Source: Salmonella enterica subsp. enterica serovar Choleraesuis (lineage in GTDB: Bacteria > Pseudomonadota > Gammaproteobacteria > Enterobacterales > Enterobacteriaceae). From it: a DNA stretch of 64,000 nt. Every line of letters begins with the position of its first letter. Positions within the stretch are counted from its first letter, which is position 1. Position numbers and translations under genes: made by a program. The stretch lies in contig AP025685.1 of NCBI GenBank assembly GCA_022846635.1, positions 4,030,001 to 4,094,000 on the forward strand, read 5' to 3'. Of this stretch, positions 39,446 to 46,843 are shown piece by piece. Under the pieces are notes generated by a model. The model saw only the letters and a program-made list of their open reading frames with translations. It was not told the origin of the DNA and did not search any database.

Positions 39446-40396
39446 TTAGAGCCAGTTTTTGCGCTTGAAATACAAATAGGGGGCCAGGCCCGCCAGAATC
39501 ATAAACACAATCGCACCCGGATAACCGAAACTCCAGTGCAATTCAGGCATAAATTCAAAGTTCATCCCATAACTGGAAGCGACCAGGGTCGGCGGCAGGA
39601 AGACCACAGATACCACCGAGAAGATTTTGATAATGCGGTTCTGCTCGATATTAATAAAGCCCATCGCCGCCTGCATCAGGAAGTTTACCTTCTGGAACAG
39701 GGATTCATTGTGCGGCAGCAGGGACTCGATATCGCGCAGGATTTCACGCGCCTGCTCCAGCTGACCCGCCGGCAGACGAGCTTTACGCACCAGGAAGTTA
39801 AGCGCACGCTGGGTATCCATCAGACACAAACGTACCTTCCAGCCAATATCTTCCAGCTCCGCCAGGGTCGATAGCGCTTCATCGTATTCATCGCCCTGAT
39901 GCCCTTCCATGATGACCCGGCTGAGTTCTTCCAGATCGCTATAGATGTTTTCAATTTCATCTGCGAGCTGTTCAATTTTGGTCTCAAACAGATCGAGCAG
40001 CAGCTCATAGGCATTGCCTTCGCTCATGGCCTGGCTGCGGGCGCGCATACGGTAGAGGCGAAAAGCCGGTAGCTCACGCTCACGCAGGGTAAACAGACGC
40101 CCTTCACGAATAGTGAATGCTACGGTGGAGTTGCCCGCATGGTCTTCAGCATCTTCAAAGAAGAAAAAGGAGTGGATGTGCAAGCCATCTTCATCCTCAA
40201 AAAAACGTGCGGATGCCTCGATGTCTTCCAGTTCAGGTCGGGTTGCCAGGCTCTGACCCAGCTCATCCTGTACTCGTTGACGCTCATTATCATCCGGTTC
40301 GACCAAATCAACCCACAGCGAACCTGTCAGGGTATCGGTCTCTTCCGGCTCAATACGAGTCAGGCGATGATTTTCTAATTGATATGCGCTCAGCAT
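39446..40396 (-). CDS. corA: CorA, magnesium/cobalt/nickel channel
   Basis: Homopentameric inner-membrane Mg2+ channel. It is 316 aa, as in E. coli, from the ATG before LSAYQLENHRLTRIE; a longer open frame adds 15 unconserved residues. A large acidic cytoplasmic domain (1-240) holds the gating Mg2+ sites. The two C-terminal helices carry the selectivity signature YGMN (GMN at 277-279) followed by MPEL in the periplasmic loop, and a basic C-terminal KRKNWL. It lies downstream of uvrD with a structured leader of roughly 320 bp. Confidence 0.97.
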   Translation of the reverse strand: MLSAYQLENHRLTRIEPEETDTLTGSLWVDLVEPDDNERQRVQDELGQSLATRPELEDIEASARFFEDEDGLHIHSFFFFEDAEDHAGNSTVAFTIREGRLFTLRERELPAFRLYRMRARSQAMSEGNAYELLLDLFETKIEQLADEIENIYSDLEELSRVIMEGHQGDEYDEALSTLAELEDIGWKVRLCLMDTQRALNFLVRKARLPAGQLEQAREILRDIESLLPHNESLFQKVNFLMQAAMGFINIEQNRIIKIFSVVSVVFLPPTLVASSYGMNFEFMPELHWSFGYPGAIVFMILAGLAPYLYFKRKNWL

Positions 40397-40512
40397 GACC
40401 GCGACTCCCAATGTGAAATATCGGACAGCTTTGGGGCACACAGAAACAATGAGGTTTCAGACCAAACAGCCTGACTCAGCGCGACGCAATATGGAGAGGT
40501 CGCTGACAACCG

Positions 40513-40544
40513 CTAAGGCCATCAGCTAGGGAGGAAAGCCTTAG
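40513..40544 (-). promoter_or_regulatory. Stem-loop in the corA leader
   Basis: CTAAGGC / GCCTTAG makes a 7-bp stem around an 18-nt loop, about 120 bp before corA. It immediately follows, and touches the stop codon of, the candidate leader peptide at 40541-40597. In Salmonella the corA leader controls Rho access through translation of a short ORF. The arrangement here is compatible with that, by inference. Confidence 0.5.
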
Positions 40545-40597
40545 GAGTTGTACCTGTTAACCAGGTCTTTGAGCCAGCATCTACTGGGTGTGTCCAA
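40541..40597 (-). CDS. Candidate corA leader peptide (CorL-like, 18 aa)
   Basis: A TTG-initiated 18-codon frame (MDTPSRCWLKDLVNRYNS) has AGAGGA 8 nt upstream and a TAA stop inside the base of the leader hairpin at 40513-40544. Position, size and the coupling of stop codon to stem-loop resemble the corL leader ORF described for Salmonella corA. I cannot compare the peptide sequence itself, and TTG starts are rare, so this is tentative. Confidence 0.4.
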   Translation of the reverse strand: MDTPSRCWLKDLVNRYNS

Positions 40598-40720
40598 GGC
40601 GGGTGTCCTCTTAATCTATTCGTGGGCGCATGTTACGCCAGCCCTAAACCGCCGTCAACAGACAAGCAGCGGCAAAGGTCTAATGTTTACTGAGGTAAAA
40701 ATCTTCACAGGATCGGCGGG

Positions 40721-42886
40721 TTACGCGGTCTCCAGGCGTGCGTATGCTGCCACCAGCCATTTTATCCCCTGCCCCTGGAACGCCACTTGCAAGCGCAGAT
40801 GCTCACCGCTGCCTTCCAGATTAACAATGGTACCTTCACCAAACTTTGCATGGCGCACCCGCTGTCCCAGAGACCAGCCGCTTTCATTGTCAGAGGTTAT
40901 GCTTGCAGCGCGCGGTTTGGCGCTGACAGGACGGCTGATACTGGCGCGCAAACGCACTTCCTCTACGCATTCAGGCGGAAGCTCACCGATAAAACGCGAT
41001 GGACGGTGATAAGCCTCTTTGCCATATAACCGACGGGTTTCTGCATAGGTTATAGTGAGCTTTTGCATCGCCCTGGTCACGCCAACATAGGCAAGGCGAC
41101 GTTCTTCTTCCAGGCGCCCACCTTCATCCAGAGACATCTGGCTTGGGAACATACCCTCTTCCATACCCACGATAAATACCTGCGGGAACTCAAGCCCTTT
41201 AGCCGAATGCAGCGTCATAAGCTGTACCGCATCCTGCCAGGTATCGGCCTGCCCTTCGCCCGCTTCCAGCGCGGCGTGGGAAAGAAATGCCTGCAGCGGC
41301 ATCAGGTCTTCGTCTTCATCGTTATAGCTGAACTGGCGCGTCGCGGTGACCAGCTCTTCTAAGTTTTCAATTCGGGTCTGGCCTTTTTCGCCTTTCTCCT
41401 GCTCGTACATCATCCATAACCCCGAGTCTTTAATGACCCGGTCAGTCTGCACGTGCAGCGGCATATCAGCAGTTTCATGAGCCAGTGCTTCAATCAGCTC
41501 CATAAAACGCTGCAAGGCGCTGGCAGCGCGACCGGCCAGCGCTTTGTCCTGCAATAACTGGCGGCATGATTGCCACAAAGTCAGCTGATTGTCGCGAGCG
41601 GTCTGACGTACGACATCCAGGGTTCGATCGCCGATACCGCGGGTTGGGGTGTTCACTACTCGCTCAAACGCCGCATCATCATTACGATTCGACATCAGAC
41701 GCAGATAAGAGAGCGCGTCTTTGATTTCCTGGCGTTCGAAGAAGCGCATGCCACCGTAAATACGATATGGCATAGCGGCCTGAAGCAAAGCCTCTTCCAG
41801 CACGCGCGACTGGGCGTTACTACGGTAAAGAATGGCGCATTTCTCCAGCGCCCCGCCGGTTTCCTGCCAGGCCTTAATGCGGTTTACCACAAACCGGGCT
41901 TCATCCAGTTCGTTAAACGCGCAATACAGCGAAATCGGCTCACCGTCGCTACCGTCAGTCCACAGGTTTTTGCCCAGACGACCGTTGTTATTGGCAATCA
42001 GGGCGTTAGCGGCATTCAGAATATTGTTGGTTGAGCGGTAGTTTTGTTCGAGGCGGATGGTATGTGCGCCGGGAAAATCATTCAGGAAACGCTGGATATT
42101 CTCAACCTGAGCGCCGCGCCAGCCGTAAATAGACTGGTCATCATCCCCAACAATCATTACTTTACCGCTATCGCCTGCCAGCAGACGGATCCACGCATAC
42201 TGGATGTTGTTAGTATCCTGGAACTCATCCACCAGAATATTGGTGAAGCGCTCGCGATAGTGATTAAGAATATGCGGTTTGTTCAGCCACAGTTCGTGGG
42301 CGCGCAGCAGCAGTTCGGCAAAATCCACCAGCCCTGCTCGGTCACACGCTTCCTGATAGGCCTGATAAACCTTAAGCCAGGTTTGCTCTACCGGGTTGCC
42401 AAAGCTCTGGATATGCTGCGGGCGTAAACCTTCATCTTTCTTGCCGTTGATGTACCACATTGCCTGGCGCGGCGGCCACTGCTTCTCATCCAGATTCATC
42501 GCCTTAATCAGGCGTTTCAGCAACCGCAGCTGATCTTCACTATCGAGGATCTGAAAATCCTGCGGCAGGTTGGCATCCAGATGATGGGCGCGCAAAAGGC
42601 GATGAGCCAGACCGTGGAAGGTACCAACCCACATTCCGCCCTGACTAGTACCCATCAGCTGGCCGATACGGTGGCGCATTTCTGCGGCGGCTTTATTAGT
42701 AAAGGTCACCGCCATGATGGAATACGGCGAGCAGTTTTCAACGCTCATCAGCCACGCAATGCGATGCACCAGCACCCGGGTTTTGCCGCTCCCTGCGCCG
42801 GCCAGAACCAGCATATTGCTTCGCGGTGCCGCCACGGCTTCACGCTGTTTATCATTGAGGCTTTCGAGAAGATATGAAACGTCCAT
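40721..42886 (-). CDS. uvrD: UvrD, DNA helicase II
   Basis: Superfamily 1A 3'-5' helicase of nucleotide excision repair and methyl-directed mismatch repair, which also dismantles RecA filaments. It is 721 aa (E. coli 720) from the ATG before DVSYLLESLNDKQ; a frame two codons longer is not supported. The Walker A GAGSGKT is at 30-36, with DEFQDTN (motif II), GDDDQSIYGWRGA (motif III), QNYRST (motif IV), LMTLHSAKGLEF (motif V) and VGVTRA (motif VI). The C-terminal Tudor-like RVRHAKFGEGTIV follows. A LexA-like box lies 37 bp upstream. It ends the dapF-yigA-xerC-yigB-uvrD set. Confidence 0.98.
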   Translation of the reverse strand: MDVSYLLESLNDKQREAVAAPRSNMLVLAGAGSGKTRVLVHRIAWLMSVENCSPYSIMAVTFTNKAAAEMRHRIGQLMGTSQGGMWVGTFHGLAHRLLRAHHLDANLPQDFQILDSEDQLRLLKRLIKAMNLDEKQWPPRQAMWYINGKKDEGLRPQHIQSFGNPVEQTWLKVYQAYQEACDRAGLVDFAELLLRAHELWLNKPHILNHYRERFTNILVDEFQDTNNIQYAWIRLLAGDSGKVMIVGDDDQSIYGWRGAQVENIQRFLNDFPGAHTIRLEQNYRSTNNILNAANALIANNNGRLGKNLWTDGSDGEPISLYCAFNELDEARFVVNRIKAWQETGGALEKCAILYRSNAQSRVLEEALLQAAMPYRIYGGMRFFERQEIKDALSYLRLMSNRNDDAAFERVVNTPTRGIGDRTLDVVRQTARDNQLTLWQSCRQLLQDKALAGRAASALQRFMELIEALAHETADMPLHVQTDRVIKDSGLWMMYEQEKGEKGQTRIENLEELVTATRQFSYNDEDEDLMPLQAFLSHAALEAGEGQADTWQDAVQLMTLHSAKGLEFPQVFIVGMEEGMFPSQMSLDEGGRLEEERRLAYVGVTRAMQKLTITYAETRRLYGKEAYHRPSRFIGELPPECVEEVRLRASISRPVSAKPRAASITSDNESGWSLGQRVRHAKFGEGTIVNLEGSGEHLRLQVAFQGQGIKWLVAAYARLETA

Positions 42887-42922
42887 GGGCACCGCCGGTA
42901 AGGGAAAAAAGAGTCGCTACAC

Positions 42923-42938
42923 CTGGATTTTTATCCAG
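42923..42938. promoter_or_regulatory. LexA (SOS) box upstream of uvrD
   Basis: CTGGATTTTTATCCAG has the obligatory CTG-N10-CAG arms at the 16-bp spacing of the LexA consensus and is almost fully palindromic. It lies 37 bp before the uvrD ATG and just inside the yigB-uvrD junction. That is the position of the SOS promoter of E. coli uvrD. Confidence 0.75.
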
Positions 42939-42947
42939 GGCCGCTAA

Positions 42948-43664
42948 TTATAACAATGCAGTGAGGGAAGCCAACCGGGAAATCTCTACATGCGGTAGCA
43001 ACCGGCTGGCAGGATGATGCATCAGGTTGGTTGCATTGAGGTTAATCCAGCAAGCCTGAGCACCGGCAAGTACGGCGCCAGCAACATCGGTAGTCAGGTC
43101 ATCCCCGACGTGCAGTACCTCGCCTGGCGTGATATTTAAACGGCGGGCAGCCAGGTCAAACATATCACTAAAAGGTTTGCTACGTCCGTCAGGGCCTGCG
43201 CGCAGTACAAACTGGAAATAACCGTCCAGTCCGCAGGCACCAGGATCGGCATTGCCGTTGGTGATGGCGACTAAAGGCCATTTCTCTGCCAGGCGTGCCA
43301 GAGTGTCGTGGGTTTCCTGCGGCACGGTAATTTGGCTACGCCATTGAGCAAAATTAGCCATGATGTCGTCCGCACCGCGCATAGCGGCAACCCGATCCAG
43401 CCCATGATGGCTTAGCAGACGTACCGCTGAGGCATGCCGCCAGGCCGTTACATCGTGATAAATATCAGGCTGCTCATCACGAATCAAACGCCGCATTGCG
43501 GCAAAATCCGCGCTGGTCAGCTTACTGAGGCCGGGATGATAACCCTGAACAAACCGCAAAGACTCTGCTTCCGTGCGCTCAATCACCGGCCAGTTATCAT
43601 ACAGCGTATCATCCAGATCGAAGGTGAGTGCGGCTATCCGGTGCAGCGGGCGATAAAAATGCAT
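42948..43664 (-). CDS. yigB: YigB, HAD-superfamily FMN phosphatase
   Basis: HAD hydrolase of 238 aa, as in E. coli YigB, which contributes to riboflavin synthesis by dephosphorylating 5-amino-6-ribitylamino-uracil 5'-phosphate and FMN. Motif I FDLDDTLYDN has Asp16 and Asp18, motif II is ITNGNA, the motif III Lys is in GRSKPFSDM, and motif IV is VGDDLTTDVAGA. The ATG overlaps the xerC stop by one base (TGATG), so translation is coupled to xerC. Confidence 0.94.
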   Translation of the reverse strand: MHFYRPLHRIAALTFDLDDTLYDNWPVIERTEAESLRFVQGYHPGLSKLTSADFAAMRRLIRDEQPDIYHDVTAWRHASAVRLLSHHGLDRVAAMRGADDIMANFAQWRSQITVPQETHDTLARLAEKWPLVAITNGNADPGACGLDGYFQFVLRAGPDGRSKPFSDMFDLAARRLNITPGEVLHVGDDLTTDVAGAVLAGAQACWINLNATNLMHHPASRLLPHVEISRLASLTALL

Positions 43665-44569
43665 CAGCTTTTACCTCGTTTGGCGCGTGGATGTGCGGCA
43701 TCATACACAGCGGCCAGATGTTGAAAGTCGAGATGGGTATAAATTTGCGTCGTCGAAAGATTCGCATGCCCCAGGAGCTCCTGTACCGCACGTAAATCAC
43801 CGCTCGATTCCAGCATATGAGTAGCAAAGGAGTGCCGCAGTTTGTGCGGATGAATATGGCTGCTCAGCCCCTGACGCACGCCCCATTCGGCAAAGCGTTT
43901 TTGCACATTACGCCCGGAGATTCGGTTCCCCTGACGCGACAGAAACAAAGCATCGTCATGGGGGCCAAACAGTTCGCGCAAATCGAGCCAGTGCTCGACC
44001 CAGGCAACGGCAGTGCGGCCAATAGGCAGCCTGCGCTCTTTACTCCCCTTCCCGACAACCCACGCCTCACCGGTATCGAGATCCAGGTGGCTGCAATCAA
44101 GATTAACCAGCTCTGAGAGACGCAGGCCAGCACCATACATGACTTCCAACATCGCCCGATCGCGCACCGCCAGCGGGTCGTTAATATCGATATCCAGCAG
44201 GCGATTAACATCATCGACATCGATATTCTTTGGTAAGTGGCGAGGGGTTTTCGGTATTGAAACGCCTTTGGCCGGGTTCGCGGATAAAACTTCCTGGCCC
44301 ACCAGCCAGTCGAAAAAACTGCGCAGGGCCGATAAACGCAAAGCCAGGCTTGCCGCCTGCAGCCCGGCCCGACGGCTGCGGGTCGCAATACTGCGCACCA
44401 TTGAGACATCGCAGCGCGACCAGTCGCGTAATCCGGCACCGGAGGCGATCGTGATAATCGCTTCCAGCTGGCGCTGATAATTGAGTACGGTTAGCGGGCT
44501 AAGCTGACGCTCAACCTGGAGAAAGCGGAGAAACTGACTGACGGCAGGGGTTAATGTATCGGCGCTCAT
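43664..44569 (-). CDS. xerC: XerC, site-specific tyrosine recombinase
   Basis: With XerD, resolves chromosome dimers at dif under FtsK control and acts at plasmid cer/psi sites. It is 301 aa (E. coli 298). The N-terminal SAM-like core-binding domain covers about 10-95. The catalytic residues are all present: Arg150 (GLRLSEL), Lys174 (GKGSKE), His242 and Arg245 (HPHKLRHSFATH), His268 (LGHANLSTTQ) and the nucleophile Tyr277 (TQIYTH). It overlaps yigA by 4 bp and yigB by 1 bp, as in the E. coli dapF-yigA-xerC-uvrD operon. Confidence 0.98.
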   Translation of the reverse strand: MSADTLTPAVSQFLRFLQVERQLSPLTVLNYQRQLEAIITIASGAGLRDWSRCDVSMVRSIATRSRRAGLQAASLALRLSALRSFFDWLVGQEVLSANPAKGVSIPKTPRHLPKNIDVDDVNRLLDIDINDPLAVRDRAMLEVMYGAGLRLSELVNLDCSHLDLDTGEAWVVGKGSKERRLPIGRTAVAWVEHWLDLRELFGPHDDALFLSRQGNRISGRNVQKRFAEWGVRQGLSSHIHPHKLRHSFATHMLESSGDLRAVQELLGHANLSTTQIYTHLDFQHLAAVYDAAHPRAKRGKS

Positions 44570-45276
44570 ATGCGCTCTATCCAGCGCTCCAGCAAGCCCG
44601 GCAACATGATGGCCAGCTCCTGCAGCAGATGAGTACCCTGGCCTGACTGATAATGATGAGCATCGCGGCTACTAAAAATAAGCACCCCCAGATCGCCATC
44701 TTTACCCATTAGCGACATCGCAACCGAGCCGATGGCCTTTGCCTGTGGCAGCATCACCAGTAACTCAGGGCCATGCAACGGGCCAAGATAGTGATGTCCG
44801 CTACCAAAGCGATGAATGCGTAACGGTTCAAATGACTGATAATTCAGCGCCAGATGCGTAAATCCAGAGGGTGCGCCAATGCGCCAGCGATCGGGAAACA
44901 GGCGAACATTTGCGCCAGCCAGGCCCAGATCGCGCGCCCAGCGATGCAGCCGGTTAAGCATTTCCTGCAGGCTATCGGCAGCGATTAACCGCCCCTGTAG
45001 ACGCAGCAGCTGATAAAACAGCGCCTCATTTTCTGAGGCTTGTTCAATCAGCAAATCCATATTCTCTTCCAGGCAGCCGATACGATGGCGCGCCCTTGCC
45101 ATATGCCACTCAACCAGAGAAACGCTTTCCCGGACCGGATGCGGCACCCGAAGCTGCTCAACCAGCCGGGCGTTACGCATGAAGAAATCGGGATTATTCA
45201 GCAGATAATCGCCGACCGTTCTGTCATTCAGTTCGGTTACGGTTTCAGATGGCTGTTTTTCCCCGATATTTTTCAT
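44566..45276 (-). CDS. yigA: YigA, DUF484 (GAF-like) family protein
   Basis: 236-aa cytosolic protein of family DUF484 (E. coli YigA 235). The N-terminal region VGDYLLNNPDFFMRNARLVEQLRVPHP is the family hallmark and is followed by a helical segment (about 55-95) that may be coiled coil. The C-terminal part (about 100-230) has the GAF-like alternation of strands and helices. No function is established. Four-base overlaps on both sides (dapF, xerC) show tight operon membership. Confidence 0.92.
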   Translation of the reverse strand: MKNIGEKQPSETVTELNDRTVGDYLLNNPDFFMRNARLVEQLRVPHPVRESVSLVEWHMARARHRIGCLEENMDLLIEQASENEALFYQLLRLQGRLIAADSLQEMLNRLHRWARDLGLAGANVRLFPDRWRIGAPSGFTHLALNYQSFEPLRIHRFGSGHHYLGPLHGPELLVMLPQAKAIGSVAMSLMGKDGDLGVLIFSSRDAHHYQSGQGTHLLQELAIMLPGLLERWIERI

Positions 45277-46097
45277 AAATGTATAAATCCATCGTAGACG
45301 TGTGTTGCCGGGCCGGTCATATACAGCGGCTTTCCGGCTCCCTCCCAGGCAATATCCAATCGTCCGCCGGGCAAATCAACGCGCACTTTAGCACCCAGCA
45401 GCCCTTGCTGAATGCCCACCGCGACGGCGGCACAGGCACCGCTTCCGCAGGCCTGGGTTTCCCCCGCCCCGCGCTCATAAACCCGTAGCCGGATATGGCT
45501 GGTCGAAAGCGCCTGCATAAAACCAATATTGGCCCGTTCCGGGAAACGCTCGTGGCTTTCCAGTACCGGTCCTAAAGTCTCAACCGGCGCTGTATCCACG
45601 TCATCCACCTGCAACACGCAGTGTGGATTCCCCATAGAAACCACGCCGCACAGCACCGTGGTCTCCGCTGCTCTCATAATGTAGGTCTTTTCCGGCTTAT
45701 TTGCCCGAAATGGCACAGCCGCAGGCTCAAACTGCGGAACCCCCATATTCACCGTGACCATCTCATCATCAGTCACCGTGAGCGTCATGCGGCCATTCGA
45801 AGTACTGACCTTAATTTCACGCTTATTGGTCAGCCCCTTCAGGCGTACAAAACGGGCGAAGCAGCGGGCACCGTTACCGCACTGGGCCACTTCGCTGCCA
45901 TCGGCGTTAAAGATCCGATAATGGAAGTCGAGATCCGGATCGTAAGGCGGTTCGACGATCAGCATCTGATCGAATCCCACGCCTAAATGACGATCGGACA
46001 AGCGCCGGATAAGCTCCGGCGAGAAAAAGACGTTCTGCGTGACCGCGTCGACAACCATAAAGTCATTGCCGAGACCATGCATTTTAGAGAACTGCAT
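45273..46097 (-). CDS. dapF: DapF, diaminopimelate epimerase
   Basis: PLP-independent racemase converting LL- to meso-diaminopimelate for peptidoglycan and lysine. It is 274 aa, as in E. coli. The two catalytic cysteines are Cys73 (AQCGNGARCF) and Cys217 (ETQACGSGACAA), each in its typical loop in one of two mirrored domains. The ATG before QFSKMHGLGNDF is preferred over one five codons earlier. It follows lptM by 31 bp and overlaps yigA. Confidence 0.98.
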   Translation of the reverse strand: MQFSKMHGLGNDFMVVDAVTQNVFFSPELIRRLSDRHLGVGFDQMLIVEPPYDPDLDFHYRIFNADGSEVAQCGNGARCFARFVRLKGLTNKREIKVSTSNGRMTLTVTDDEMVTVNMGVPQFEPAAVPFRANKPEKTYIMRAAETTVLCGVVSMGNPHCVLQVDDVDTAPVETLGPVLESHERFPERANIGFMQALSTSHIRLRVYERGAGETQACGSGACAAVAVGIQQGLLGAKVRVDLPGGRLDIAWEGAGKPLYMTGPATHVYDGFIHL

Positions 46098-46128
46098 ATG
46101 TTTCTCCGTCACGGTAGGTCACCGGGTA

Positions 46129-46374
46129 TCAGTAAGTCTCGCTGGTCGGGTTAGCAAGCAGACCATGATCGTTACGATCTGGCATGGAGGTTTCTTCCAT
46201 ACTTTGCTGGGCGGCTGCATCTTGCTGTGCCTTCTCGCGCGCCTGCTGGCGCTGTTCTGGCGTTTGGTTGGCTGAATTGTCGGCCGGTGGGAAATAAAGT
46301 GGCCCTTTCAGGCCGCATCCGGTCAGACTTAATATCGCCAGCCCCAGCGCCAGCGAGCAGATCTTTTTATTCAT
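46129..46374 (-). CDS. lptM: LptM (YifL), small lipoprotein of the LPS transport assembly
   Basis: 81-aa lipoprotein (E. coli YifL 67). The signal peptide ends in the lipobox LTGC with Cys20, followed by the invariant GLKGPLYFPPAD, the part that contacts the LptDE translocon. YifL was renamed LptM after it was shown to assist LptD disulfide maturation. The extra length relative to E. coli is a Gln/Ala-rich stretch in the tail (EQRQQAREKAQQDAAAQQ). It is divergent from cyaY and upstream of dapF. The ATG before NKKICSLALG is chosen because it begins a proper signal sequence. Confidence 0.93.
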   Translation of the reverse strand: MNKKICSLALGLAILSLTGCGLKGPLYFPPADNSANQTPEQRQQAREKAQQDAAAQQSMEETSMPDRNDHGLLANPTSETY

Positions 46375-46520
46375 GAGGGTTGCCTGTTGTTCAGTCATTC
46401 TGCTCTCTATCATCGCAGGTGAACATTGAAAAGCAATACTCTTATGCACTTGTCACCATCGGTTCCCCTCTGAGGTCATTGCTTTTATACTGCGAACAAA
46501 TGCGACAACAGGAAAAAACC

Positions 46521-46841
46521 ATGAACGACAGTGAATTTCACCGCCTTGCCGATGGCCTGTGGATGACCATCGAAGAAGGCGTCGACAACTTTGATGGCGA
46601 CAGCGATATCGACTGCGAAATTAACGGCGGCGTGCTGACCTTAACGTTTGAGAATGGCAGCAAAATCATCATCAACCGACAGGAGCCGTTACACCAGGTG
46701 TGGCTGGCGACGAAAAGCGGTGGCTATCATTTTGACCTCAAAGGGGACGAGTGGATCTGCGATCGTAGTGGCGAGAGCTTCTGGCAATTGCTGGAGCAGG
46801 CCTGTACCGCACAGGCCGGGGAACCGGTCAGCCTGCGCTGA
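46521..46841 (+). CDS. cyaY: CyaY, bacterial frataxin
   Basis: 106-aa frataxin homologue, as in E. coli, which binds iron and regulates IscS-dependent Fe-S cluster assembly. The N-terminal helix holds the acidic ridge used for iron and IscS binding (DGLWMTIEEGVDNFDGDSDIDCE). The beta sheet includes GGVLTLTFENGSKIIINRQEPLHQVWLA. The ATG is at position 48 of a longer open frame and gives the exact family length. It is divergent from lptM and convergent with cyaA, whose stop is 2 bp away. Confidence 0.97.
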   Translation: MNDSEFHRLADGLWMTIEEGVDNFDGDSDIDCEINGGVLTLTFENGSKIIINRQEPLHQVWLATKSGGYHFDLKGDEWICDRSGESFWQLLEQACTAQAGEPVSLR

Positions 46842-46843
46842 TA

